From positions 107,795,222-107,859,221 of the forward strand of contig NC_059075.1 in the NCBI RefSeq assembly GCF_020497125.1: a stretch of 64,000 nucleotides of DNA, written 5' to 3'. This document shows, one piece after another, positions 1-12,435 of this stretch. The position numbers and the translations under genes are program-made. The notes below the pieces were generated by a model. It saw only the letters and a list, made by a program, of their open reading frames with translations. It was not told the origin of the DNA and did no database searches. The DNA comes from Mauremys mutica (Eukaryota > Chordata > Testudines > Geoemydidae). Every line of letters begins with the position of its first letter. The stretch's first letter is position 1.

Positions 1-2225
1 ACTCAAGATGGTTTCTAGCTAGTGCATGATGTGGAGGGGAGAGAGGGTCTGGTAGGGGGTCTCTCCTTTGATGGGCGTCCTTGGTTCACTGTCAGTAACT
101 CTGGGCTTTGAAATGTCAAGTATGCTCTATGGTGAGTTTCCCTAGAACAGAAAGCTCTCTTACTGAGAGAGATAGAGCTGTCTCCCTGATTCAGGAACAA
201 CCACTGAGCCCCCAGGATTGTCTTAGACCACAGCCATAAAAAGAGCAAGCGGAGGGAAAACCGCACCTCTGCTTCGGCTCCTTCCTTCTGCCCTTCTCCC
301 TGAAGGAGAGAGCTGTGCCTTCAGATGAGGCATGTGCCGGCTGAAGGGTCCCCGAGCTCATCAGGGTGACAGGGTGACATGGTGACATTTCCCCCTTCTT
401 TTTTTCTTTCCCCAAGTGTCACTTCTTAGCATAACCAAGGAGCTGCCAAGCTCCAACTCTCCCTGTGGTATTTAAGTGGGCACCAGTCAGGGTAGCTGCC
501 TTTGAGCCCTGAAGGAGACAGTTTCTCAAATGCAGACATTAGGAATGAGTGTGACGGGGAATGCAACACACACACGATAATAACCAGCAAACAAATCAAG
601 TTTTCATTCTGAGTCACTCTGGGAATGTTTTCTTGGATCTACATTTTTTTCTTTCAGTTCTTCTATGTTATGAAGCCCTCGAGTACCAAGCTGTCATTTT
701 GCTAATTTAATCTTATTTTCTGTGTATGCTGCACTCTCGGCAAGTATGTGGGCTCTTTCTGAGAACGCTGAGAATTTAACCATTTAGTGGCACTTGGGTG
801 CAAGATTCAGGGATGGACATCGTCACTGAAATCTCTCTGCTTTCTAGGGGGAGGAAGTAAGAGAAGCCCCTGGCCTCCCAATTCCAAGCTCTCAGTGCAC
901 ATATTTTCTCTGTGTCTCAGTTAGAGCCCTTTTCCTGGTTTCTTTAGGTCTTAAGTAACAAGGACAGAAATAATTGGATTGGTGGGATCTGTGAAATAAC
1001 CCTCCACAACCTATAGATTATTAAAACCTTCCCATTGCTCTAGGAAAGAATACTGCATGGTACCCTTCTTTCTTATGAGGAACGGATCCTCATTTCTCAG
1101 AATATCTGCTTGGGGAGTCAGTAGGAGCTGGGACTCAGTATTGCAGTTTCATCAAGAAATCCTTGAAGGAGAGAGGAGAGTGTGTGAATGTTATCAAGGG
1201 AAAGAATTCAGACAGTCCCTAGGGAAACCCTATGGATGCTAAGGAGAAAGGAGTGGGATGGCTGGGGAACATACTGTGGACTAAAAAGGGAGTGACTCCT
1301 CATTTAGGTCAGGTCTATGGAGAAAGAGAGACAAAAACAAGTCCTTTTGGATTAAACCTTAGCTGCACTCATGAACTCAGATCCTGAAACTGCATACGTG
1401 AATTGGATTACAGCAGGTGGAAGAAAAAACTGAAGGAAATGTATAGACTCAGGAAATGTGCCTTTGACTGAGGTAGTTGTTCTCTTTGCCAAGTCACAGC
1501 TACTAGACACTCTGAAAAGGTGTAACCAATTAACAAATCCCCCTCTATTTTTTTGGCTGGACTCACTCATTACACAATTTGTACAAGACCTCAGCTGAAA
1601 GTCTTGAAGTCCAAAGGTAATGGTCTACCAGGTGAACTGTGAGCACATCTCCCTCTCATCAAACCAGCAGGGGATGGGTATGTTCTTTTCTTCCATACAG
1701 TGCAGCTGGGGCAACCTATACAAGCAGTTTTGCTGCAGTGGCGCATTTGCAAGTCCTGAAAGAATCTTCCAGAACAGTGATCCAAAGGGAGCATGTGTGA
1801 TTTCTGTGTGGAGCAAGGGAGGTCAGTGGGTTTCCTGCCAGAGCTCAAATGCATGTGGAAGGCAGTCTGTTGGAAGAACGCTGGCACAGTGCTGTTCGGA
1901 GATTATTTGAAAGCTTTCTTGAAAGCATCGTGCAAGACGTAAGCTTCACAGGACCGAACAGATCTGAATTTAAGTGAAGATCCTTGTTAGTATCATCAGT
2001 GCTGGTGTAACAACCCCCCAAAGTAGGAAGAATCCAAGGAAAGTGTCTGTAGTGCTGTAGAGGGATGACAGGTATGGATCACTGACAAACTGAAGACAGA
2101 AGAGGCACTGTAGCTAGGGATGTCAGCAATTCTGTTCTCAATCTCTTTTTCTAAGGATTCACAGAAGTCCTAACATTTCTTCCTTGACTGATTGTTTCAC
2201 ACACAAGATCTCAGTATGAGGCTTT
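1..2225. other. no gene or repeat recognised
   Basis: I see nothing I can name here. Open frames are all shorter than 105 codons, have no recognisable domain and do not form a splice-compatible series. The sequence is of ordinary vertebrate intergenic or intronic composition. Confidence 0.5.
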
Positions 2226-2280
2226 TATATATATAAAATGTGTGTGTGTGTGGTTTATGTGTATGTCTGTCTGTCTGTCC
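2226..2280. repeat. compound microsatellite (TA, TG, TGTC)
   Basis: A short TA run, a TG run at about 2240-2253 and TGTC units at about 2264-2280 lie in succession. This is a simple sequence repeat with no coding content. Confidence 0.85.
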
Positions 2281-5200
2281 ACTTTCAGGTGACGACAGTG
2301 TTGCTTTCACCAAACATAAAAGTAATAAGCCAGATCCTCTGCTCTAGGTCTGGCCCTTTATGCTGTTCCAGTGGTGCAAATGGGCCAGAAAGCTACCTTA
2401 TGTGGCAGCAGAGGATTCTGGAGGAATCACTGCATGGCACCTGTGAGGGTCATCATGGTGGAGTGAGAGAGGACATGGCTAGAGCACCATTCCTAACTAG
2501 TGTATCAGCCCCCTCGGTGGCTGTTCAAACTAGCACAAGTTAGAGCAGTTCCAAGTCTGCTTACCTTTGCACTGGGGAGTGAATTAGCCCCCAGGATTGG
2601 GGAGCACTAAGATGGCTCCAAGTCACCTTCCCCTAGGAACTCTGACATACCTGACGAGTTAGGCTATTATAATGTAGCGAGCAAGAAAACCCATCTAAAA
2701 CCCATGAAAAATCCTTTAACAAACTCTCTGAGTAAAATGAAGGTTTACACCAGGGAGTATGCCAGCAGAAAACAGGATATGAATCTATTACAGGTGCCGG
2801 AGTGACCTCACAAGTCACAGGATTCCCACCTTTATATGATGCCATGTCTAGACTGAAAGACTCTCATTGACTTCAGTGGGCTTTGGATCAGAGCCTAACA
2901 TAGGTCATCAGGACTACTGTGGCTGAAAGTAATTCCCCTCTACATCTTTACTGGTGGCTCATGTGAAATGAGGTTGGGTCTCAGCCCAGTCTTTAGTGGT
3001 CATGTGTCCATGTCACAAAGACTGCCATCACAAACTGGCAACCTTCTTGGCTGTGTCAACACAGAAACAAAGGAACTCATTGGCCATTTACCTTTTCTTA
3101 TGGATTTATAGTGGGTCCATCAATGTGGTATCTTAACATAGCATGGAGAGTGAACTACCCTCTTGGTCCTCTCCAAGTCAGGGTTGAATCACTTTGGGGA
3201 GGTGGGGAAATTTCCACCTTATGTGCTGCAGCTGCCCTGAAGTTTAATAAAGGAGTTTGTCTGAAGCTGACAATCTGGCACTTTTCCTCGACACAAACCT
3301 CTTCTGAAGTTTCTGCTTCTTGTTCCTCATCCATCCAAGCCCAAGTGCAAATTCTGAAACATGTACACAGACCCTTACTTGGGCTTCTGCCTTCAGACAG
3401 GCTGCCTCCAGTACTTTGTCTAGCGATAGAGATGTGAGGCACTCACTCACTGGTCCCATGGAGAGCGCTGAAACGTTTGTTAAGAGCAGAGGGGGTGTGT
3501 CTGTTCTGATGATGCTGTGCTGCTGCTAACAGCCAGACCGGACCTTCTGTTCTCTATTTGTTGGTTGCTAAGCAAACCTTGGCCTCACTGGGAGCCTGGA
3601 AGCTGGACAATAGATCAAGGCCCAGTGCTTTGTGTGGCCTGCTAAGGCCTGTCATTTAAGGCAAGCCTCCCATTGATCCCTAAAGGTCACTGAGTTTACC
3701 TTCAACTCCTCCTGCTTACAAGAGGCTGAGGGGAGGGGGCTGCAAAAAGGAGTTTCTCCTATTGCCTCCTAAAGTGAAGTCACCTTCTTCCTTAGCCAGT
3801 CCAGCTGCCCATGCAGGCCTCATGGAGCAGAGCTCAGTCAGTATAGCTTTCTGTAAATAGGGCAATGAAGCATGGATTCTGAGAATTTCTGTATCAGTCC
3901 ATTAGGAATGCCTCCCTCCACTGCTTCCTTTCCTCCATGTCAGATATACTTAGAGGGGATAGGGTCGCTGTGACTTGAGTCAAAATGATAATAATAATAA
4001 TTTAAAAAAAAAACAGTATGAGGGAGGCAAGGAAAACCTGTTTTCGTTTTGAATAGAGCTTCTTTGTGCATTTACTATCTTCATTAACTCCCTCTCTCCC
4101 TCCTCTGGTGACGAGATTTGTATATTAATCACGTTCCACCTTCTCACACCCCAGCCTCTTATTGAGACTCCAGGGAGTTTACAGCATTCCTTCTTTCAGC
4201 TGCCTTTCCACTCTGAAAAAGAGCCTGTGAGAAAATGGAACCTTCTTACTCAACAGATATTGCTCCCAGTGTTTGTCAGAGTCAGAGTTGTTCAGTTTAG
4301 TGACAAGCCATTTTTTATAACATTTTATTCCTCTTGGTCCTTCAGAGACAACACAAGTTGGGTTCTATTCCTTCTCGCACACCAACAAGAACAAAGAGAA
4401 TAGGTGATTTGTAACTGGGTGCAGAATTTGAGGACAATTGCATTGCCTAGCGCATAAGTGAGGGCAGCACTTGAAGACGTTGGGGTTGCAAAAATGTGAT
4501 GGAGGACTTAATATGGCCAGTTGCTATTGCTGGAGTTGAAAATAATCCATCTTAACCTTCAGATCCTAGGCTGAGTTTGCAGGGCTGTTGGATAGATAAA
4601 TAATTTTGTTACTAATAACGTGGGAGTGTTTGATCTGAAATTCATTGTGACTCAGTAAATGTGGGTTCCCATATTATATTCACTCTCCAGAGCAGATCCA
4701 CACAGGATGACAGTCTCTGCCCGAGAGTCTTGAGTCTAGAAAAAGAAAGGGTGGTGATTTGTACCTCTCTTCATTTTCAAATGCAGCTTTTTGAGGGTAC
4801 ATGTTTTTGGAGACCCCCTTTGCAATGTGTTCCACATGTATGACTCCTTTACCCCAGCCCAGAATTCTCACCATGAGTCATGAGTACACTGGGGAATAAA
4901 GAAATTATCCCTAGAAACCAAAGATTTCCAGATCCATGTAATTTTAATCTGGCTCTTCTCCAGCTGTCCCTCGGGCAGGTACTGATGGTATTTATGCAGA
5001 TTGCTGCAGCAGAAGGACTAAGGCAATAGCCATCTTTTGAACCCACCACTCTTCTATTCTGTTCCAAGGAAACCAAAGTGCCACAGCCAATAGTATAATT
5101 CACTGACTTCTGCCATGGCTCCCCAAGCCCCAGTCAATAAAGCTTGTCAGCAGTACTTGAGTTCTTTGTTCTCCAATGAGTTTTGGTCCAATGTCTGAGA

Positions 5201-7344
5201 GAAAGAAAAGTGAGTTTGAGGGGAGCATGCAAGGAAGGCACTGTGTGTGTGTTATCATCCTCAGAACAGGAGCAGCTGGATGTGGCAGGCATGAAATCCC
5301 AGCAAGAACTTTATCATCTAAGAAGATAGGGGAAAGACTGCGTTGAAGTGGGAGGGAGGAGGAAGAGGAGGAAAAGGTTAGGAAGCCCCTACCCCTCCCA
5401 TCCCTGCACACTCTTGAAGCAGATGCATTGTAATTTCCTCCTATTGTCAGTGACCCGAATGGTTATGGTGTAGTGGGGACCCCTGGCTTCACCTCCCCAA
5501 GGAACGGAACATTTATCAGCCAGAGTCAATGCCGAGCTGTGACCATTTATCACCCCCTCCTCGGCATGTGATAATGGAGCTGCATGCTTCCCAGCAGGCC
5601 CTTTGGTCTGCATAAAAGACCGTGACACTGTTGCATTCATGGCAAACTTTAAGTAGTTTTTCCCTTCCTTGCTTCCCCTCCCACCCCCAACTCCTTTTAC
5701 TTTCTTTCCTCTTTGTTCCTTTCTTCAGGGTTTTTGTTTTTGTTGTTGTTGTCTTCTGCTGCTGCGGCTATATTCAACTCCCTGCTTCTTTTCATTCTCT
5801 TCGGTTGGAAGAATTTCTCTCTGAGCATCTCCCCTTTTTCCCTTTCTCGTGAGCTCCGAAGAAAGGAGTTGTTGAAGGCAGAGGACTTGTTTTAAAGGAA
5901 CTCAGAATTTGGCCTCTGGTTTAGATTTTGTAAAAACAATCTGTCACAAACCCAAAGATTAATAGAAGTGTGACCACGCCTGAAAATAATGGCAGTCAAA
6001 AAAATCCCAGTGGGAATGGTTGCTTTTTAAGCAAATAAATATTCTCCCTGGAATGTTTGAAACCCAGATTTTGCAGCACTGAAATTATAAATGAAACAAA
6101 CTAACTTTGCTGATTTTCATAAAGTGAGAGAAATGCAAAGTAAAGAAACATCCTAACAGTGAAAAGCCAATGGGATTTCTATGGCGTTAGTAGTAATGTA
6201 GGCTGAAATTCACCATGGCATTCAGTTCCCAGTTGGTAACATGGAGATATATAGCACTTCCCTACCTTGTAGAAATGTGAAGATAAATACACCAATGAGT
6301 GTAAGGTGCTCAGATATTATAGTAATGAGACCCAGATAGATAGATTTTCAAAACTGACTACTGGATTTGGACACCCAGTTCCCATCCAATCCTTCTCGAC
6401 AGCTTTGAACATCTCAACCACAGATAAACATGCTTGTTTATGATACCATTGAAATAAGTTTGTTTAAGCAGACAGTTCCCCTCATGCCTCTGCCTGCATC
6501 AATGAAAACATGCTCCTTGGGTTTAGACTGATGCATTTCCATGGCATAGACAGTTGTATGTGTCTCTGTTTTAGTGGAGGGGAGATCTTCCAAAAGGTGT
6601 GACACTGGCTTCTTACCATCCTATTTAGCCCAAGGAGGGAACAATACAAGAATGTCTGTATACCACATAGACCTTGCAAATGGCTATGCCCTCCCCATGA
6701 CAAGGCAGTTTGGAATAATGAGATAGGTTTGAATATGGGTAAATGACTGTAAACCTGGGAATGGACAGTGGAATAGGCAGCTGCAGCTTTATCTTCCAGT
6801 TAAAGGGGAGGCAGGGTAGAAGAGAGGCAAGAAACCCTAAACTATAGGTTTAACAAACCATAGGCCATTCTGTTGTTCCAAGGCAGAATGACCTTGCAGC
6901 ATCCAGTCTCTGAAGGCTGGAAGTGGAGTGCCTGATATTAACAAGGGGGATCATTAAGCTGGCATGTTTAGTAGAGACCCAGGAGAGGTCCCGAGTGGTG
7001 ATCCTCCACCTGCTAGTGGATCTGGTCACGTGGTGCTTGGCTCCAGTGGGAGCAATGCCCAGCCTGCTAGGCAAGAGGGAGCTTGGTCATGATGCAGGAC
7101 CTCTGTTAATGTGGGAGTAAAGCGGGGAAATGTGATTTCAAGAGGAGTTGGAAGAACCACCAGTCGGTGACTGTGATGAGATGACAGGTGTGGTGGAAAT
7201 CACCCCTTTTTCCATGTGCGTCTCTCAAGTATGTGACCATATCACTATTGCACACGATGGGACAGGCTCAGGATGGTCACTTCAGTAGCTGACTTAAGTG
7301 AAAGTGCGCCTTCAGTGTGCAGCCGAAAGCATTAACCTTTGCAG
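2281..7344. other. no gene recognised; minor simple repeats
   Basis: About 5 kb without a supportable gene. It includes a half-palindrome ending in the motif GGGCTTTGGATCAG at about 2857-2900, which matches a family of short palindromes found elsewhere in the window. There is also an AAT/A-rich stretch near 3985-4015 and a pyrimidine-rich stretch at 5650-5850. Open frames of 60-108 codons show no domain. Confidence 0.5.
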
Positions 7345-7347
7345 TAG

Positions 7348-7622
7348 GGGTATGTCTACCCTGGAATAAAAGACCATGGCAGGGTTGTATCTGGCCTGGG
7401 TCACCTGCCTCCGGGCTCACAGGGCTCAGGAGTAAAAATTGTTGTGTAGGTGTTCAGGCTTGCACAAGAGTGCTGGACCCTCCCCACACTTGCAAGGTGC
7501 CAGTGCTCAGGCTCCAGCCCAAGTCCAAATGTGTACACAGCAATTTTACAGTCCCACAGCCCAAGTCTGAGTCAGCTGACCCAGGTCAGCCACACATGTT
7601 TAATTGCTGTGTAGATGTACCC
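7348..7622. mobile_element. PIF/Harbinger-type MITE
   Basis: A 275-bp non-autonomous element. Its 5' end GGGTATGTCTACC and 3' end GTAGATGTACCC form imperfect terminal inverted repeats like those of the two large Harbinger elements in this window. It is bounded by a 3-bp direct repeat, TAG, at 7345-7347 and 7623-7625; a 3-bp target duplication is typical of PIF/Harbinger. There is no coding capacity. Confidence 0.8.
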
Positions 7623-8066
7623 TAGAAGTCCTGGGGTCAAGAGAACTTTGGCATGGCCAGACTAAGAGAGGAGTTTTAGACTGAGGATCTGGGCCCCCAG
7701 TTTAAAGAGGCTTGACACTGTAGTGAGAATGAGGGACGTGGTAGGAAAAACCCAGTCCATTGAGAGGGAGCGAAGATGTGTCTGTGGGATCCGGGGGGAA
7801 GTGTCTCTTTGGGGTGGAAACCTGAGAAAGGCAAATCAAAGCATCCAGAAGGTAGCCCACTGGTTTTGTCTCCCCCACTGCCCCTAAGCTTTTGGTGGAT
7901 ACATTTTGATTTAGTCTTTACCCACCCCTGGGAAGAGGGGAGATAACATAGAAACACCTGCATCATCCTGACTGGTTGGGCCAGCAACCTTTCAGGAGGT
8001 GGCTGCCATCCAGCCCTGGGTCTCAGAATGACCGTGCAGATTCCAAGGCGAGACAGCATGGTGGGC

Positions 8067-8089
8067 GGGGGGGGGGGGGGGGGAGGGGG
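8067..8089. repeat. poly-G tract
   Basis: Seventeen consecutive G residues followed by A and five more G. It is a homopolymer that could form a quadruplex and is prone to sequencing length error. Confidence 0.9.
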
Positions 8090-8818
8090 AATCAGGCATC
8101 CTCCTTCACCCTCTGTTTAACACTTGCCCCTGCTGGGAGACCATCTGCTGACTGTCATGCTGTCACTGCCTCCGACTGGCTCCTCAAAGACAACTGGGGA
8201 GAGAGGGAGGGAAGTGAGGCAGCCGCTTTGGGAGACTTTGAGTGATGAAAAGAACATCTTCCCTTTCAGAGCTAATTTAGGGGTCACGGAGTGTGTGGGG
8301 GAGGGGAAGTTAAAGACCCTGACAATGTCCGTCCCTGATAAATCTCCACTACAAACATGTTTGTCCTGATGGCTCAGAGATATCTATACACATTGTCTCT
8401 CTCTATGGCTTTCTGAGTGAACCCACAGCCAATTCAATGGGGGAGTAGTGGCTAAACTTTGTGGCATGTTTGGTTAAATTTAATTCAAATCTAGTTTTTT
8501 CCATTGCTCTGGTGTAGACACAATGAATAGAGTGGTCCTGGGGTACCAGAAGAGCTAGGTAGAACGCTTTCCTTTCCTTGTACTGTCTACACAGGTGTCT
8601 TCAGATGAGAAACTGATTCCCGAGGCTACAGAAATCAGCCCTCAAGGTACACAATATTCTATGCGATGTTCGTACCATTGTGATTAAAGACAAAAGGTGA
8701 TGATCTCATATTTCAATTTAAGAATTATCTTCCAATGATATAAGTTTGCGTGGCACCTACCACAATGGGCCCCTTGTCATGCTTGGGGTCCCTGAGCCCT
8801 ACTGTAATATAAACAACA

Positions 8819-8850
8819 GCAGTAATAATAATAATAATAATGATAATAAT
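8819..8850. repeat. AAT/ATG-type trinucleotide microsatellite
   Basis: An imperfect run of AAT units interrupted by TGAT. A simple repeat. Confidence 0.85.
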
Positions 8851-9485
8851 GATTCCAAAATCCTGGTCCTAATGCTCTCCAAACTTTGGGGGTAATTTAG
8901 ACCCACACCTCATGACTCAGGCTCATCTCTAATTCTATAGAGAATCATGCTTTTATGGAGGGATGTTCCTTCCCTGTGTATTATTACTAAGCCTTTGTGC
9001 ATGAAAACGGAATCTTTGTTGCTTAGGAGTTTATCTGCCACTGCTCTTTATTCCTCACCAGTAGTTAACATCTCTTCCTATGTTTGTGTGTCTCAGGGCT
9101 GGTCCACACTAGCTCTTTAAATCGAATTTAGCAGCGTTAAATCGAATTAAGCGTGCACCCATCCACACCAGGAAGCCATTTAATTCGACATAGAGGGCTC
9201 CTTAGTTCGACTTCGGTACTCCACCTTGACAAGGGGAGTAGCGCTAAATTCGACATGGCTATGTCGAATTAGGCTAGGTGTGGATGATAATCGATCTTAG
9301 TAGCTCCAGGAGCTATCCCACAGTGCAACACTCTGTTGATGCTCTGGACGCCAGTCGGAGCTTGGATGCTCTGACCAGCCACACAGGAAATGCCCCGGGA
9401 AAATTTGAATTCCTTTTCCTGTATGGACAGTTTGAATCACATTTCCTGGTTGCTCATCGGGGCGAGCTCAGCAGCACCGGCAACG

Positions 9486-11340
9486 ATGCAGAGCTCTCCA
9501 GCAGAGGAGTCCAGGCAATCTCAGACTAGAAAGAGGTCCCCAGCATGGACTGACCGGGAAGTCTCGGATCTGACTGCTGTGTGGGGCGATGTGTCTGTGC
9601 TTTCGGAGCTGCGCTCCAGCAAACGGAATGCAAAGACCTTCGAGAAGGTCTCCAAAGCCATGAGAGACAGAGGATACAGCCGGGATGCAATGCAGTGCCG
9701 CGTGAAAGTCAAGGAGCTGAGACAAGGCTACCAGAAACTCAGAGCGGCAAACGGACGCTCCGGAGCCCAGCCCCAGACATGCTGCTTCTACGAGGCACTG
9801 CATGCCATTCTCGGTGGGTCTGCCACCACTGCCCCACCAGTGTGCGTGGACTCTGAGGATGGGATAGTGTCGACGGACTGTTCCTCGGAGATGTTCGCGG
9901 ACGGGGAAGATGAGGAGGACGAGGCAGTTGACGGCGCTTTCCCCGACAGCCAGGATCTCTTCCTCACCCTCACTGAGATCCCCTACCAACCCTCCCCATC
10001 CGTTACCACGGACCCTGAATCGGGAGAAGGATCAGTCCGTAAGTGCTTTAAACAAGTTAACATTTATTTATTAAAAGCAGCTAAGAACAACGAGTTAACA
10101 TTTTTTTAGTAATTAAACAGGGAGAGACATTAGGAGAACAGAAGGTCTACATACAGGGGGATGGAACTTTTATCTTCATAAGATATCTCCAGGAAACTCT
10201 CCTGGAGGTAATCTGAAAGTCTATGCAGGAGGTTCCTTGGCAGAGCTAGCTTATCGTGTGCCCCGAGGTAGCACACTTTGCCTTTCCATGCTATAAGCTG
10301 GAACTCCGGGACCATTGCCCTCACGAGCATGGCAGAGTAGGCCCCTGGGTTGTGGTGGCTTTCTTCCAGCATGCGCGCTCTCTCTGCCCGTGAGACTCTC
10401 CTCAGGGTGATCTCTCTCGCACACTCCTGCATGAAATTAGAGTAATTGGGGTACTATTAGTAATGGGAGCGCTTAACTGTTCCTTTGCATAACAAGAAGC
10501 CTCACTTAAACAGCCACGTGCTGCAGTCTACAGAGTGGCAGCATACAGGGATCTTTCCCAGTGAACAGCCGCGAGGGGGTGCAACAGGGGCCGAGTTTAT
10601 GCTTTCAGGATTGCCTGCATCAAGAGGACAAAGCTGTACATTCACTTCTATGAATCCAAAAGTGTTTGGCTTACCATGCCTTGCTGCTACACGAATTCTT
10701 CTTTCCTGCAAAGGTTCTCTGATCTGCAGCCCAATACCCCAGGCAATGAAAGCGCATTCAGAGAAATCGAACTTTCCATTAGTGAGTGCGCATGAGACAG
10801 GTGCTGTGCATACTCTTGTTCACAGACAACGAGTAGACTATGTTTCTTTGTTTAAAAAAATGTATCATTGTAAGAAATTCACTATCTTTTTGACATCACA
10901 CAGGTGCAACTGTATCACGACCTGATGCACCATGCCCCTCACAGATGATGGCGCAAACTAGAAGGCGTAAGAAAAAGACAAGGGACGAGATGTTTGCTGA
11001 ACTTATGGGCTGCTCCAGAGCCGAGGCGGACCAGCAGAGCCAGTGGAGGGAGAACCTCAGTCAGCAGCACCGCTCACTCTGCGAACGGGAGGACAGGTGG
11101 CTTCACGAGGACCAGCAGGCGACTCAAACGCTGCTTGGACTAATGAGGGAGCAAACGGACACGCTCAGGCGCCTTGTTGATGTTCTGCAGGACCGCAGGC
11201 AGGAAGACAGAGCCCCCCTGCACTGTATCTGCAACCGCCCACCCCCGCCTCAAACTCCAATCCCCCCCTCATCAAAAATAACAAGAAGGAGGGTCACCAG
11301 GGGCCGTGAAAACTGTCACTGCACCACAGGACAGTGTTAA
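9486..11340 (+). CDS. Myb/SANT-like DNA-binding protein of Harbinger, two exons
   Basis: Exon 1 is 9486-10038 and exon 2 is 10904-11340. The donor at 10039 reads GTAAGT. The acceptor AG at 10902-10903 follows a pyrimidine-rich stretch. Joining them keeps the frame (exon 1 leaves one base of a codon) and gives 329 residues ending at a stop. The N-terminal third holds a SANT/trihelix-like domain with spaced tryptophans and aromatics (AWTDREVSDLTAVWG near residue 20) and the motif RVKVKELRQGYQKL. An acidic linker (DGEDEEDEA) follows. Exon 2 begins with a basic run (RRRKKKTRDEMFAELM) and a long helical Gln/Glu/Arg stretch, probably a coiled coil. In Harbinger elements this protein binds transposon ends and assists transposase entry into the nucleus. 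ATG 9486 was chosen because it directly precedes the conserved MQSS start; the frame is open upstream to 9390. There are no internal stops. The minus-strand frame at 9468-9989 is its shadow. Confidence 0.8.
10039..10903 (+). other. intron of the Harbinger Myb-like gene
   Basis: The 865-bp interval has a GTAAGT donor and a CACAG acceptor, and removing it joins two same-family segments in frame. It contains an unexplained minus-strand open frame of 100 codons (10130-10432), which I could not assign to a family. Confidence 0.65.
10130..10432 (-). other. unidentified antisense ORF inside the Harbinger intron
   Basis: A 100-codon open frame on the strand opposite the Myb gene and on the same strand as the transposase. 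It begins MQECAREITLRRVSRAERAR and is rich in charged and hydrophobic residues in a protein-like mix. It could be a shifted piece of an ancestral transposon gene or chance. I do not recognise it. Confidence 0.25.
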
Positions 11341-12049
11341 ATTACCCAAAAGCTATCAGTCACTACATATTGAAAAGTCCTTCCCTTACTGTGTTGTTGA
11401 TTATTAAAAGTAGTTTTCTGTTACTTACTTTTTCAGTCATGGTTTTTTACACAACGCTGTGTTAGATGTCTTGGGTGGGTCGTTGGGTGGTTGAGGGGGT
11501 AGTGTAATGCATAGGACAGTCACCTTTAGCAGGGTACAGAGACGGGGGCTGGATCAGCAGCATGTCACACACACAGTGCAGTCAGTAGGCGGTTAGCTGG
11601 TATGGGAGGTGGTTTGCAGGTTTTCTGTCGTTGGGGGTGGTACGTGCATTTGTAGCGGGGGAGGGGGGTTACTGATGTCATGCAACGGTCCCTGTAATGG
11701 ACCGCAGAGCCACGCAGCAGAGGAATCTGTATCCGTCCTCCCCCGCAACAAGGCCACATAGCCCCCGCACACAGAGTCCCAAAAAGGAGGGATGGCAGGA
11801 TCCGTTGAAACAAGCAGTCCGGCACTGCTGACCGGTCTGGGAGCGGGAGCATGTCAAACCTCGACTTTAGAGGCGGTCTTTACATGACCACACACCCTAC
11901 CCAGCACAGTGTGCGTCCCAGTTTCAACCCTTTAACGCAAAGTCATCAATAAAGACACCGTTGTAAAGCTACAGTGGAGCATGTACTTTAATTTTTAAAT
12001 GTGTGTTAGAAGTTGGGGAAGCGGGGTGGACGGGGTATGTAACTGCAGA

Positions 12050-12435
12050 GGCTAGTCAACAGTAACTTGGTAAAGAAACAGGGGCAGGTTCAGCTTCTCT
12101 GTGAAGAAACTGAACAGTCACAGTTCACGCTGCTCGCTGCTCGCTGGTACTTGAAGAGTTCCTTGTCGCTGTGCAAGGTGCCTGCATAGGGCGTGACGAG
12201 CCAGGGCATTAGCGGGTAGGCTGGGTCCCCTAAGATCAGTATGGGCATCTGCACATCCCAAGCGTTATTTTGTGGTCCGGGAAGAAACTACCTTCCTGCA
12301 GGCGTCTAAGCAGACCAAAGTTCCTGAAAACACGCGCGTCATGAACTTTGCCTGGCCACCCAACGTTGATGTTGGTAAAACGTCCCCCATGGTCCACCAC
12401 TGCTCGCAGCACCATTGAAAATTAGCCAAATTTCT
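12050..12435 (-). pseudogene. decayed Harbinger DDE transposase (HARBI1-like)
   Basis: On the minus strand, two consecutive segments match the catalytic core of HARBI1-type transposases. The segment at about 12275-12430 contains GRFTNINVGWPGKVHDARVF. After a frame change, the segment at about 12160-12260 contains ILGDPAYPLMPWLVTPY, the conserved GDxxYPLxxWLxTP block with a catalytic aspartate. The upstream part with the first catalytic aspartate and the downstream ECAFGRLK-like block are not recognisable. The gene is therefore truncated at both ends and frameshifted. It would once have cut and joined transposon DNA at its inverted repeats. It is convergent with the Myb-like gene of the same element. 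It is surely non-functional, so mobilisation would need a transposase in trans. Confidence 0.75.

Larger units (their letters stand above)
7626..9092. other. no gene recognised
   Basis: Anonymous sequence apart from a poly-G run and an AAT microsatellite listed separately. No open frame in it resembles a known protein. Confidence 0.5.

Noticed and set aside
3155..3459. Overlapping 70-108-codon frames on both strands
   Set aside because: Chance open frames of ordinary length in non-coding DNA; no family resemblance and no supporting splice sites.
8520..8690. Possible further Harbinger MITE near GGTGTAGACACAATG
   Set aside because: Only one end-like motif; no opposing terminus or 3-bp duplication found.
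9468..9989. 173-codon minus-strand frame
   Set aside because: Antisense shadow of exon 1 of the Harbinger Myb-like gene, which has the recognisable domain.
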